From: Bacteroides pyogenes_A | Lineage (GTDB): Bacteria; Bacteroidota; Bacteroidia; Bacteroidales; Bacteroidaceae | Length of the DNA stretch: 64,000 nucleotides | Reading direction: 5' to 3' (one strand) | Assembly: GCF_048595595.1 (NCBI RefSeq) | Contig: NZ_CP184347.1 | Part shown: one piece after another, positions 18,488-27,382 of the stretch | Layout: each line of letters opens with the position of its first letter | How positions within the stretch are numbered: position 1 is the first letter of the stretch | Program-made: the position numbers and the translations under genes | Notes under the pieces: model-generated | Seen by the model: only the letters and a program-made list of their open reading frames with translations | Databases searched by the model: none | Told to the model about the DNA's origin: nothing

Positions 18488-18558
18488 TTTTATTACCTTG
18501 CAGGTTTCGTTGCATACCGATATCGCAAGCCGTTACATCTCATTTATTACCTTGCAGG
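18488..18558. repeat. 16-bp direct repeat, copies 55 bp apart
   Basis: TTTATTACCTTGCAGG occurs exactly at 18488-18503 and 18543-18558. It is close to the 28-bp repeat pair and just outside the S41 peptidase 3' end. Confidence 0.85.
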
Positions 18559-18586
18559 GCTTGCAGCGATCCTGCCGATGGGCAGT

Positions 18587-19807
18587 CTACTGACTTAACA
18601 CCTTGAAAGCCTCCTCAATCAGCGTGTCTTTATTTTTCAGTTCATCTTCGGGGAGCATGTGGACGGTAATGTGCGGAGCAATCCCGTCTTCAATCGACTG
18701 CATGTTCTTATCGTAGTGAGGGCAGGCGGAGAAGCGGATGCTCCATCCGTTAGGCAGTTCGGAACTGAAAGGGAGTCCCGATCCGCCACCGGTTCGGTCG
18801 CCTAACTGTATGATTTTTCCGCTCTCTATGCTTCGCATTGCATTCACGAAGTCGTTGGTGGCGCTATAACATCTTCTGTTTGTCAACAACACGACTTTTT
18901 TTTGCCACCGTATGCTGTTCGAAGGTTCCAGATAAATGGGTTTGGGTTCGGAGAAGTCACTATGCCCCGGTCCGGTTTTGTGGCGAATATATCCGGTCAG
19001 CACTTTCTCATTGGTGAACCGTGCTGCAATACGGGTGGAGTTGGTAAGTTCACCGCCGCCATTATCGCGAACATCGATAATGAGTCCGTTGCAGACGGAT
19101 AGATAAGAAAGTGCTTCGTCCAGATTCCCGTTGCCGACTCCGGAGTTGAAGCTCCCGTAGCGGATATAGCCGATGTTATTGTCGAAAATCTTGTATTTCA
19201 GTCCCGCAGCCGTCCGGTAGTCGCTACTGGCTTTTCCCAGATAGTGCCGATAAAGAATGTCTTCCCGAAAATTCCAGGGATAGTCTTGATAGTGAGCGTC
19301 GTAGAAAGACGTGCGGCTCGACGAGCTGAGGTTGACATGCCCGTCTTTCAGTACGGCGAGCATTTCGCTGAGTTTCGTGAATAAGTCTTCATGCGTCATC
19401 TGAGGTATAATCATCTTCTTATATTGGGTATGCACGGCATCCCAGTCGATTCCTTTCTCGTCGAGAAAGCAATAATGTTCGTCGATTATTTTCCATAGCT
19501 GTTCGAAGTTGCCCATAGGGTCGTCCGCATACTTGTCTTCTCCGATGCAACCGGTCGGCAGGATGAAGCAACAGATAATGCAGAGTATCTGAATGATTTT
19601 GTTCTTCGCAAACCGCCATCCGGGCCCGATGCCCGGATGGCCATTGGTTTGACGCCGAAGCATTTTGCTCTTTGCGCCGAAGCGTGCTATAACAACGTCC
19701 GGCTGCTTGTAGCATCGGAGAGCAACGACTTTGTTTTTTGTGATGCGTTGTGTCGGCGTAGCCTCCGGATGCCTGTCGCAGATATTTCGTATGATTGCCT
19801 GTTTCAT
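18587..19807 (-). CDS. S41-family serine protease, lipoprotein-like, with extended N-terminus
   Basis: 406 aa from the ATG at 19807, which has a good ribosome site (AGAGGT). S41 features are present: DVRDNGGGEL in the core and RRCYSATNDFV with the catalytic Ser, followed by DRTGGGSGLP. The membrane/lipoprotein segment (IIQILCIICCFILPTGC) begins only after about 70 residues, unusually late. The preceding 70 residues contain two related pieces, HPEATPTQRITKNK and HPGIGPGWRFAKNK, 132 bp apart, and look like an inserted repeat (see findings). The protein probably acts in the periplasm on peptides. It starts 47 bp after the DUF3316 gene. True start is uncertain. Confidence 0.8.
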   Translation of the reverse strand: MKQAIIRNICDRHPEATPTQRITKNKVVALRCYKQPDVVIARFGAKSKMLRRQTNGHPGIGPGWRFAKNKIIQILCIICCFILPTGCIGEDKYADDPMGNFEQLWKIIDEHYCFLDEKGIDWDAVHTQYKKMIIPQMTHEDLFTKLSEMLAVLKDGHVNLSSSSRTSFYDAHYQDYPWNFREDILYRHYLGKASSDYRTAAGLKYKIFDNNIGYIRYGSFNSGVGNGNLDEALSYLSVCNGLIIDVRDNGGGELTNSTRIAARFTNEKVLTGYIRHKTGPGHSDFSEPKPIYLEPSNSIRWQKKVVLLTNRRCYSATNDFVNAMRSIESGKIIQLGDRTGGGSGLPFSSELPNGWSIRFSACPHYDKNMQSIEDGIAPHITVHMLPEDELKNKDTLIEEAFKVLSQ

Positions 19808-19854
19808 GATATACCTCTTTTCTGTCTTGTTAAGTTGTTTTTGTTTCTTCCACC

Positions 19855-20748
19855 TCAATATGCCCTGACCGATGGCGGCAAAGCCGATTCCTCTTTGTTC
19901 GAAACGCGATATATGTTTTTCACAAAGCCTATCATAAATATATGAGAGTAGGTGTGTGTCTTGATCCGGTTGACGTTCGATTGCTGTAAGTCCGCCAGAT
20001 AGCTGACACGCATTCTGGCTTTGCCTACGGGAAAGTCTGCCGACAACATCTGCCTGAGGGAGGGCTGATTGTGCAGGGAGGTGAACTGCACCACTCCGGA
20101 AGTATTCTCTACGGAAAATATCTCGTAGTAAGACTGCCCGTAACGCGGTGAGAACATAAATCCGATGAGTGGGAAATTGGCTTGATAGCGAAGAACGATG
20201 GGGTAGCGTTTAATCTTCAGATGCCAGATAGCCATTCCCGAAGCGTCGAGGTTGGCGTATGCCCGTGCCGATGCCGGATTGTTCGTGTTCCGCAGATTAT
20301 AGACAAATCCTCCGTTGGCGTCGAACAGACCGCCCGCCAATAATTTGAAATTCTCTGTGAGGCGGAACTGGTAATGCAGCCCGTAGTTCCAGTTTACCAG
20401 CGCAGAGAAAGTATTGTTGTTGTCCGCCCGGTTGTGGGTATATCCGATATTGGCCTGAAAGAAGTTCTGGGCAGAGATGTTCCCGTCGAACAGCCTTGTC
20501 ATCCGCATGCTTTCGCGCGAGATGCGAAACTCGACTCCTTTGTATTCCTGTGGCGAAAGGTAAGTGTCGAACACATTGGTATATCCCGCGCCGTACATGG
20601 TGGAGCGTATCATGTAGCGGTGAGCCCGCAGGCTGTCTGATGCCTTGCGGTCGACACGTTCCGCACGCGTGTTGTTTCCTCCCCAAGAGGCTGAAAGGGG
20701 AATCACTGACAGTATGATTACGGCAAGACAAGTTTTCAGTTTTATCAT
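19855..20748 (-). CDS. DUF3316-like secreted protein, probable outer-membrane barrel
   Basis: 297 aa with a signal peptide ending around SASWGG. After about residue 45 the sequence alternates polar and aromatic residues in short strands (YGLHYQFRLTENFKLLAGG, then YPIVLRYQANFPLIGFMF), as in small outer-membrane beta-barrels. The pattern fits DUF3316, a Bacteroidetes family of unknown function. It sits between parC (73 bp upstream) and the S41 protease, all leftward, so the three may be co-transcribed. Confidence 0.7.
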   Translation of the reverse strand: MIKLKTCLAVIILSVIPLSASWGGNNTRAERVDRKASDSLRAHRYMIRSTMYGAGYTNVFDTYLSPQEYKGVEFRISRESMRMTRLFDGNISAQNFFQANIGYTHNRADNNNTFSALVNWNYGLHYQFRLTENFKLLAGGLFDANGGFVYNLRNTNNPASARAYANLDASGMAIWHLKIKRYPIVLRYQANFPLIGFMFSPRYGQSYYEIFSVENTSGVVQFTSLHNQPSLRQMLSADFPVGKARMRVSYLADLQQSNVNRIKTHTYSHIFMIGFVKNIYRVSNKEESALPPSVRAY

Positions 20749-20821
20749 CTTCGTTCGTCTTTGTTTATTTTTGCTATATAAAAAGACCGTGACTATGTTT
20801 ATGACTCCGGTGCCGGCCGTT

Positions 20822-23467
20822 TTAAAACAGTTTCATCTGACCCGTAATCTCGTCTATGATGTCTCCTTCGCTTTTATCGCAATCCGGATCCAGATTTTCC
20901 GGCTCCTCATCATCCTGCTTTTCTTCCTCTTTCGGAGGTTCCGGGAAGCGAGTAGGTTCCAGCTCATTGATGGTATCTATCGTATAGGTCGTCAGTCGTT
21001 TGCCTTTCGCCTTAAATCCTTTTACCGCAATAAACTCGTCGGCATCCACCTCCATAGGTTCACGGAAATTGTCGTGCCCTCCGAAGACCACTTCCAGGCG
21101 CGGATAGTATTCATCGGTCAGCAGGATGAGGCGGTTGTTTTTGTTTTCGCCCAGATAATTCTGCTTCCGGTTGGAGCTTTCGAAGCAGAAGCGTTTCAGA
21201 TACGGATAGTTTTGCTGGTCGGCATCATACAGGGCAGCGGTCCACACCTTGTTGGCGTCGAACTTCTCTACGATGCTTACATTGTCTTCGTAATGGTTGC
21301 TCAGGTCGAAGTTGCTTGTGTAGAACTCCCCGTTGTTCAGCACCACTAGTATGGTATCGTCGCTCTGGAATTCTCCCAGATATTCTCCCCGTCCGTCGTA
21401 GTTGAGGCGAAGCACATCCCTGTCGAACCACACTTTTCGTCCGCCGAGGGTAGAGCCTCCGCGTTGCTTGAGGGCTATCTTATGCACCGGCAGGCGGGTG
21501 AGAATCACGCCTCGCGCCTGACGGCCCTTGATGGATATTTCGCTGAAGTCGCGTTCAAAGATAATCCGCCGTACACGAGGGTTCGGTTTCAGGGTTACTT
21601 TGATGATTTCCGCTTCTCCGTTCGGGTTGGCGCTGAAATATGTAATACGGGAGTCGGGCGTTCCTTGCGTGACATCGTATTCGCGGTCGCGTACCACCGA
21701 CGTCACCGCAAACCGCTTGATGTAGGTGGTTCCTTCCTTCCCGTCGCGATAAGTGGCGTTATAGATGGTTCGCTTGTCGTTTTTCTTGAATACGTTGATA
21801 TAGATGACGTTTTTCCCCACAAACTTCTTGTCGGCCACCGGAGTCACGATATACTTTCCATCCCTGAAGAAGATGATTACATCGTCTATGTCCGAGCAGT
21901 TGGCTACAAATTCGTCTTTCTTGAGTGAAGTTCCTATGAATCCTTCCTCGCGGTTGATATACAGCTTCTCGTTCGCTTCCACCACTTTGGCGGCTTCGAT
22001 TGTGTCGAAGTTGCGCAACTCCGTGCGGCGCGGGAAAGCCTTGCCGTACTTGTTTTTCAACATTTCATACCACTCGATCGTATAGTCTACGATATGCGCC
22101 AAATGATTGTCGATCTCCGCTACCTCTTCCTTCATCCGCGCGATGAGTTCGTCCGCCTTGTCCGAATTGAACTTCAGGATACGTCCCATCTTGATTTCCA
22201 TCAGCTTGAGAATATCCTCTTTGGTCACTTCGCGGATAAACTGCGGATAGAACGGAGTCAGGCGCTCGTCGATATGTTCGCAGGCGGCGTCCATGCTCTT
22301 CGCTTGTTCGAACTGCCTGTCTTTATAAATGCGTTCTTCGATAAAGATTTTTTCGAGCGAAGCGAAATGGAGTCCTTCCAGTATCTCTTCTCTGCGTATC
22401 TCCAGTTCCTGACGCAGAAGACCGAGCGTATTGTCCGCCGATTTCTTCAGCACCGAGCTTACGGTAAGGAAGTGCGGCTTCCGCTCGTCGATTACGCAGC
22501 AGTTGGGCGAAATGCTCACTTCGCAATCGGTAAAGGCATATAGCGCGTCGATGGTCTTGTCCGACGAAGTGCCCGGGGCCAGATGCACCAGTATCTCTAC
22601 GTTGGCGGACGTGTTATCGTCTACTTTCTTTATTTTGATTTTCCCTTTGTCCACCGCTTTCAGGATAGAGTCGATGACGGAAGAAGTCGTTTTTCCATAA
22701 GGGATTTCGGTAATGGCAAGTGTTTTATTGTCTATCTTATTGATTTTTGCCCGCACTTTCACGCTGCCTCCCCGTTCTCCGTCGTTGTACTTGGATACGT
22801 CTATCGACCCTCCCGTCTGAAAGTCGGGATAGAGTTTGAAAGATTCTCCTTTGAGATAGTTGATGGAAGCGTCGCAAAGCTCGTTGAAGTTATGGGGAAG
22901 GATTTTCGAAGATAGTCCTACGGCAATGCCTTCCACCCCTTGCGCCAACAACAACGGGAATTTTACCGGAAGCGTGACCGGCTCTTTGTTTCGTCCGTCG
23001 TAAGACAGTTTCCACTCTGTGGTTTTGGGATTGAACACTACGTCGAGCGCGAACTTCGAAAGGCGTGCTTCGATATAACGCGGAGCGGCTGCCCCGTCGC
23101 CCGTCAGGATATTCCCCCAGTTTCCCTGGCAGTCTATCAGCAAGTCTTTCTGTCCCAACTGTACCAGTGCATCGCCGATGGAAGCGTCGCCGTGCGGGTG
23201 AAACTGCATCGTATGCCCTACGATGTTCGCCACCTTGTTGTAACGTCCGTCGTCCAACCGCTTCATCGAATGCAGGATGCGGCGTTGTACGGGCTTCAGC
23301 CCGTCGTTGATATGGGGAACGGCGCGCTCCAGAATAACGTATGACGCATAGTCCAAAAACCAGTTTTGGTACATGCCCGTCAGTTGGTGTCTGATGCTTT
23401 CATTCCGGTTATCTGCCGGTTTATAGTCTGAATGTCCTTCGGTTATATCGTTTATCTCGTCACTCAT
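20822..23467 (-). CDS. parC: DNA topoisomerase IV / gyrase-type subunit A
   Basis: 881 aa. The active-site tyrosine is in AAPRYIEARLS (about Y131); the QPIR-region equivalents PHINDGLKPVQRRIL and HTMQFHPHGD are present. The C-terminal domain lacks a clear GyrA box (QRRGGKG) and instead has degenerate blades (LKQRGGSTLGGRK), which favours ParC over GyrA. The enzyme decatenates or relaxes DNA with its ATPase partner ParE, which is not in the window. The C-terminus is acidic (EEEKQDDEEPENLDPD). Leftward promoter-like boxes lie at 23505-23520. Confidence 0.88.
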   Translation of the reverse strand: MSDEINDITEGHSDYKPADNRNESIRHQLTGMYQNWFLDYASYVILERAVPHINDGLKPVQRRILHSMKRLDDGRYNKVANIVGHTMQFHPHGDASIGDALVQLGQKDLLIDCQGNWGNILTGDGAAAPRYIEARLSKFALDVVFNPKTTEWKLSYDGRNKEPVTLPVKFPLLLAQGVEGIAVGLSSKILPHNFNELCDASINYLKGESFKLYPDFQTGGSIDVSKYNDGERGGSVKVRAKINKIDNKTLAITEIPYGKTTSSVIDSILKAVDKGKIKIKKVDDNTSANVEILVHLAPGTSSDKTIDALYAFTDCEVSISPNCCVIDERKPHFLTVSSVLKKSADNTLGLLRQELEIRREEILEGLHFASLEKIFIEERIYKDRQFEQAKSMDAACEHIDERLTPFYPQFIREVTKEDILKLMEIKMGRILKFNSDKADELIARMKEEVAEIDNHLAHIVDYTIEWYEMLKNKYGKAFPRRTELRNFDTIEAAKVVEANEKLYINREEGFIGTSLKKDEFVANCSDIDDVIIFFRDGKYIVTPVADKKFVGKNVIYINVFKKNDKRTIYNATYRDGKEGTTYIKRFAVTSVVRDREYDVTQGTPDSRITYFSANPNGEAEIIKVTLKPNPRVRRIIFERDFSEISIKGRQARGVILTRLPVHKIALKQRGGSTLGGRKVWFDRDVLRLNYDGRGEYLGEFQSDDTILVVLNNGEFYTSNFDLSNHYEDNVSIVEKFDANKVWTAALYDADQQNYPYLKRFCFESSNRKQNYLGENKNNRLILLTDEYYPRLEVVFGGHDNFREPMEVDADEFIAVKGFKAKGKRLTTYTIDTINELEPTRFPEPPKEEEKQDDEEPENLDPDCDKSEGDIIDEITGQMKLF

Positions 23468-23504
23468 AAAGCTTGCTTATAGTGTGTTTCTTATGTATTT
23501 CAGG

Positions 23505-23512
23505 CAAAAATA
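23505..23512 (-). promoter_or_regulatory. Promoter -7 box for parC
   Basis: TATTTTTG on the minus strand, 38 bp before the ATG. A second identical box lies at 23513-23520, so the exact one used is uncertain. Confidence 0.5.
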
Positions 23513-23532
23513 CAAAAATAAAAGAGATTACG

Positions 23533-23745
23533 ATGAAAAAAACTTGGAAACTGTTCGGGATTTTTACATTGCTTATACCCTTGCAGCCGTTTGCCGCCCC
23601 GATTATGCTTAGGGTAAAGAAGCAGGCGGTTGCGTCTTTGCCGGATATGCCTGATCGGTGCAGCGAACCAAAGAAAGCGATTTACCTCGTCCGTGTGGAC
23701 CTTTGCCGGATATGCCTGATGGGTACGGTTCAAAGGCGGGTATAA
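23533..23745 (+). CDS. Possible small protein with signal-like start
   Basis: 70 aa from ATG at 23533. The first 21 residues (KKTWKLFGIFTLLIPLQPFAA) look like a signal peptide. The second half is encoded by DNA containing the 20-bp direct repeat and has no features I recognise. It lies upstream of glyS and overlaps no other gene. It may be spurious or a remnant. Confidence 0.25.
   Translation: MKKTWKLFGIFTLLIPLQPFAAPIMLRVKKQAVASLPDMPDRCSEPKKAIYLVRVDLCRICLMGTVQRRV
23636..23720. repeat. 20-bp direct repeat, copies 65 bp apart
   Basis: CTTTGCCGGATATGCCTGAT occurs exactly at 23636-23655 and 23701-23720. It lies upstream of the glyS promoter. Confidence 0.93.
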
Positions 23746-23789
23746 GATAAATTAATACCCCCGCCTGTCTGATTTACGGGATAAATACC

Positions 23790-23797
23790 TATCTTTG
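23790..23797 (+). promoter_or_regulatory. Promoter -7 box for glyS
   Basis: TATCTTTG matches TAnnTTTG, 52 bp before the glyS ATG. The upstream GATTTAC may hold a weak -33 element. Confidence 0.65.
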
Positions 23798-23848
23798 TGG
23801 CACTTTTTTGAAATGAAAGAAAATCAATTTATTAGATACAGATAAAAA

Positions 23849-25390
23849 ATGGCACAAGAAGACGTTTTTAAGAAACTGGTATCGCATTGCAAGGAGTATG
23901 GTTTCGTGTTTCCTTCGAGCGATATATACGACGGGTTAGGCGCTGTGTATGACTACGGTCAGATGGGCGTTGAATTGAAAAACAACATTAAAAAATACTG
24001 GTGGGACAGCATGGTGTTGCTGCACGAAAACATTGTCGGCATCGACTCCGCCATCTTCATGCACCCTACTATCTGGAAGGCTTCCGGCCACGTGGATGCT
24101 TTCAACGACCCTTTGATAGACAACAAAGACTCCAAGAAACGTTATCGTGCCGATGTGTTGATTGAAGACCAATTGGCAAAATACGACGATAAAATAAACA
24201 AGGAAGTGGCGAAAGCCGCCAAGAGGTTCGGAGACGCTTTCGACGAAGCGCAGTTCCGCTCTACCAACGGACGCGTGCTGGAGCATCAGGCGAAACGCGA
24301 CGCGTTGCACGAACGCTTTGCCCGGGCGTTGAACGACGGTAATCTTGAAGAGCTCCGCCAGATCATCATCGACGAAGAAATCGTTTGTCCTGTTTCGGGA
24401 ACGAAGAACTGGACGGAGGTACGTCAGTTCAACCTGATGTTTTCTACCGAGATGGGGTCTACGTCTGAGGGAGCCATGAAGGTGTATCTCCGTCCCGAAA
24501 CGGCACAGGGCATCTTCGTCAACTATCTGAACGTGCAGAAGACCGGACGCATGAAAGTTCCCTTCGGCGTTGCCCAGATAGGTAAGGCATTCCGCAACGA
24601 GATTGTTGCCCGTCAGTTCATCTTCCGCATGCGTGAGTTCGAACAGATGGAGATGCAGTTCTTCGTAAAACCGGGAACCGAGCTCGAATGGTTCAAGCAA
24701 TGGAAAGAGATCCGCCTGAAATGGCATAAAGCGCTTGGCTTCGGCGACGACCATTACCGCTATCACGACCACGACAAGCTTGCCCACTATGCCAATGCGG
24801 CTACCGACATCGAGTTCCTGATGCCGTTCGGCTTTAAGGAAGTGGAAGGTATTCACTCGCGTACGGACTTCGACCTGTCGCAGCACGAGAAGTATTGTGG
24901 AAAGAGCATCAAGTACTTCGACCCTGAGCTGAACGAATCGTACACGCCGTATGTCATCGAGACTTCCATCGGCGTAGACCGCATGTTCCTAAGCATCATG
25001 AGCGCCGCCTATTGCGAAGAACAATTGGAAAACGGTGAAAGCCGTGTCGTATTGAGGCTTCCCGCCGCTCTGGCTCCAGTCAAACTGGCTGTGATGCCGT
25101 TGGTGAAGAAAGACGGGCTGCCCGAAAAAGCGCGTGAGATTATCAACGCCCTGAAGTTCCACTTCAATTGTCAGTATGACGAGAAAGACAGCATCGGAAA
25201 GCGTTACCGCCGTCAGGATGCCATCGGTACTCCTTACTGTGTGACTGTGGACCATCAGACGCTCGAAGACAACTGCGTGACGTTGCGCAACCGCGACACC
25301 ATGCAGCAAGAGCGTGTGCACATCTCCGAGCTGAACAATATTATTGCAGACCGGGTGAGCATTACTTCATTACTGAAAACCATCCAATAA
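23849..25390 (+). CDS. glyS: Glycyl-tRNA synthetase, single-chain class II
   Basis: 513 aa. It charges tRNA-Gly. This is the homodimeric class II enzyme, as opposed to the alpha/beta heterotetramer of E. coli. Class II motifs are visible: motif 2 in FRNEIVARQFIFRMREFEQMEM and motif 3 in ETSIGVDRMFLSI, with the anticodon-binding domain in the last 120 residues (APVKLAVMPL). The insertion between motifs includes ICPVSG-like VCPVSGTKNW. An FKBP lipoprotein gene follows after 12 bp. Confidence 0.97.
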   Translation: MAQEDVFKKLVSHCKEYGFVFPSSDIYDGLGAVYDYGQMGVELKNNIKKYWWDSMVLLHENIVGIDSAIFMHPTIWKASGHVDAFNDPLIDNKDSKKRYRADVLIEDQLAKYDDKINKEVAKAAKRFGDAFDEAQFRSTNGRVLEHQAKRDALHERFARALNDGNLEELRQIIIDEEIVCPVSGTKNWTEVRQFNLMFSTEMGSTSEGAMKVYLRPETAQGIFVNYLNVQKTGRMKVPFGVAQIGKAFRNEIVARQFIFRMREFEQMEMQFFVKPGTELEWFKQWKEIRLKWHKALGFGDDHYRYHDHDKLAHYANAATDIEFLMPFGFKEVEGIHSRTDFDLSQHEKYCGKSIKYFDPELNESYTPYVIETSIGVDRMFLSIMSAAYCEEQLENGESRVVLRLPAALAPVKLAVMPLVKKDGLPEKAREIINALKFHFNCQYDEKDSIGKRYRRQDAIGTPYCVTVDHQTLEDNCVTLRNRDTMQQERVHISELNNIIADRVSITSLLKTIQ

Positions 25391-25402
25391 AAACTTTGAC
25401 GA

Positions 25403-25987
25403 ATGAGCAAGAAAATCTATTTATTCTCCATCTTGTTGATGGCTCTGGCGTTCGCTTCTTGCAGCGAAACCAAGGAAGAAGACAGGTATGCCGATTGGCG
25501 GAAAAGGAACGATGCGTTTCTCGATTCTTTGGCGAATGTCTATGATACGAAACCCGGACATGGCGGACTGTCGCGTTTCGAGTTGACTTCCGCTCCGGGC
25601 TCTTATATCTACTATAAGGTGAAAGAGAGTGCGCCTGCCGGAAATACGGAGTCTCCTAAATATACCGATTACGTAAAAGTGTATTATAAAGGTACGAACA
25701 TTTTGGGAGAGATTTTCGACGGCAACTTCAAAGGTGAGAATCCCGTCGAAGGCGAAGGTGATGCGGGAACGGGCGATACTTCTCCCACCGTGTTCGGGGT
25801 GAACGAGGTGATCACGGGTTGGACCGAAACGGTTCAGCGGATGAAAGTAGGCGATCGCTGGGAAATCTACATCCCTTGGAAGTATGCTTACGGAAGCACC
25901 GATAAAAGCACCCTTATTCCGGCGTATTCCAATCTTATCTTCGATTTGAAATTGCTTGCTTTCTCCGGTAAGAAAGAGGATTTGTAA
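25403..25987 (+). CDS. FKBP-type peptidyl-prolyl isomerase lipoprotein
   Basis: 194 aa. Lipobox in LAFASCSET (cysteine about 20). The FKBP domain fills the second half: YTDYVKVYYKGTNILGEIFDG, VITGWTETVQRMKVGDRW and IPWKYAYGS, which are standard FKBP signatures. It assists folding of exported proteins on the periplasmic side of the outer or inner membrane. It lies 12 bp after glyS and probably shares its transcript. An insert GEGDAGTGDTSP in the flap is unusual but tolerable. Confidence 0.92.
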   Translation: MSKKIYLFSILLMALAFASCSETKEEDRYADWRKRNDAFLDSLANVYDTKPGHGGLSRFELTSAPGSYIYYKVKESAPAGNTESPKYTDYVKVYYKGTNILGEIFDGNFKGENPVEGEGDAGTGDTSPTVFGVNEVITGWTETVQRMKVGDRWEIYIPWKYAYGSTDKSTLIPAYSNLIFDLKLLAFSGKKEDL

Positions 25988-26045
25988 GTCCGGTTTATAT
26001 AGGCTGGAGAAGCGAGGGCGTTAAAAAAAAGAACGCCTTGAACAT

Positions 26046-26118
26046 AAGCATCCCCCTGCTACAGATGCACCTGCCGTAGAAGTCGGACAGGTTGGTTGGC
26101 TGTAACAGGGGGATGCTT
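26046..26118. terminator. Bidirectional hairpin after the FKBP gene
   Basis: Arms of 19 bp, AAGCATCCCCCTGCTACAG at 26046-26064 and its near-complement at 26100-26118 (one G-U-type difference), followed by T4. The loop holds a smaller hairpin (ACCTGCCG/CGGACAGGT). It separates convergent FKBP and M48 genes. Confidence 0.8.
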
Positions 26119-26158
26119 TTACTATTATGCGTATATCCTTCTTATTCGTATATCTTTC

Positions 26159-27028
26159 TTATTTCGATATTCTTTCGAAAGTGAACGAGCGTCCTTTCTT
26201 CGTTTTCCCGGTGGCAGGACGAGCCGTCTGTTGTCCCGGTTTGTAATACTTCATCGCCTCCGGCAACAGTTTCTTAATGTTTCTGATGCGCGTTTCGTCG
26301 GAAGGGTGCGTGCTCATGAATTGCGGAACTTTCTGCCCTCCGCCCGCCGACATGCGCTGCCAGAAAGCAATGGCCGCTTCGGGATTGTAGCCTGCCATAG
26401 CCGCGAATACAAGTCCCAGATGGTCGGCTTCGCTCTCGTTCCTGCGCGAATAGGGGAGCATCACGCCATACTGGGCGCCTAAGCCGTACACCTGCTGCGC
26501 CAATATCCGGGTCTCCGCCGATTTCCCCGCGAGCACCCCGCTCAACACTTGTCCTCCGTATGAGGCAAGCATCTGCTGGCTGATGCGTTCTGCCGAGTGC
26601 TTTGCCACAGCATGTCCCACTTCATGTCCAAGGACGATGGCAAGTCCCTCTTCCGTTTTGGTATAAGGAAGTATCCCCTCGTTCACCACAATCTTTCCGC
26701 CGGGCATGCAGAAAGCATTGGGCGTATTGTCCTGCACCAGATGGAATTCCCATGCGAAATTCCGAACCTGATCCTCCATCCCGTTTGTGCGGAGGTACGT
26801 TTCTACGGCATTGGCAATGCGCTGTCCCACCCGTACCACCATTGCTTTGTTGGCGGCGTTGGTCGACTGCTTAGCCGTTTTCATGTAGTCTTTAAAGCTC
26901 GAGTTGCTTAAACTCATCACTTCGGAATCAGATACCAACAGCAACTGTTTGCGTCCTGTCAGTGCCACCCGGCTGCATCCTGCAACCAATAAAAGCACGG
27001 AGATGGCTAATATTACCTTCTTCATCAT
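26159..27028 (-). CDS. M48-family metallopeptidase lipoprotein
   Basis: 289 aa. Lipobox LLLVAGCSR (cysteine about 18). HEVGH zinc motif at about 135-139 (GHEVGHAVAKHSAER) and a third ligand in NESEADHLG (about 207), as in BepA/LoiP-type periplasmic proteases. Such proteins act in outer-membrane protein quality control. The start could be the first or second Met (27028 or 27025). It has its own leftward promoter box. Confidence 0.93.
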   Translation of the reverse strand: MMKKVILAISVLLLVAGCSRVALTGRKQLLLVSDSEVMSLSNSSFKDYMKTAKQSTNAANKAMVVRVGQRIANAVETYLRTNGMEDQVRNFAWEFHLVQDNTPNAFCMPGGKIVVNEGILPYTKTEEGLAIVLGHEVGHAVAKHSAERISQQMLASYGGQVLSGVLAGKSAETRILAQQVYGLGAQYGVMLPYSRRNESEADHLGLVFAAMAGYNPEAAIAFWQRMSAGGGQKVPQFMSTHPSDETRIRNIKKLLPEAMKYYKPGQQTARPATGKTKKGRSFTFERISK

Positions 27029-27054
27029 TAGGTCGATTATAATGGTTAGATATG

Positions 27055-27062
27055 CAAATGTA
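27055..27062 (-). promoter_or_regulatory. Promoter -7 box for the M48 peptidase gene
   Basis: TACATTTG on the minus strand, 27 bp before the ATG. Confidence 0.6.
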
Positions 27063-27221
27063 ACAAAAAGACCTGAAAATAAGATGGCTTGGCGTTTTTA
27101 TTTTCATTCGTTGTATTTCGGCAACCGATGTAAAGCGGCTCTATTCTCGTATCTTTTTCATACACGCTTGTTCACCTTATCTGATGCTTTCATACATCAA
27201 TGATATGCCGGATACTTTACA

Positions 27222-27376
27222 TATATAGTCAGCGTGGTGGCTATATATGCACAGGTAGCTTGAGTATATATGGCTACCGTGGTGGCTATATATAGGCAGC
27301 ATGGTGGCCATATATACTCAGCAGACCGGCTGTATATCTTCAGCGAATCGGGTTTATATCTCCGGTAAACCGGCTG
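27222..27376. repeat. 22-bp tandem array, TATATA family, copy 2
   Basis: Seven units start at 27222, 27244, 27267, 27289, 27311, 27333 and 27355; all are 22 bp except the second (23 bp). The shared pattern is TATATA, about three variable bases, CAGCG or a variant, then GTGGTGGCTA or a variant. The last three units drift to ACCGGCTG. The family is the same as at 1-149. Confidence 0.9.
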
Positions 27377-27382
27377 TGTTTT

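Larger units (their letters stand above)
18171..18586. other. Intergenic region with short repeats
   Basis: This region lies upstream of the tRNA and after the end of the S41 gene. It holds the 28-bp direct repeat at 18277-18371 and a second pair, TTTATTACCTTGCAGG at 18488-18503 and 18543-18558 (55 bp apart). No supported gene was found. Confidence 0.6.

Noticed and set aside
18345..18593. 82-codon frame in the repeat-rich gap
   Set aside because: It begins inside a direct repeat and has no recognisable features.
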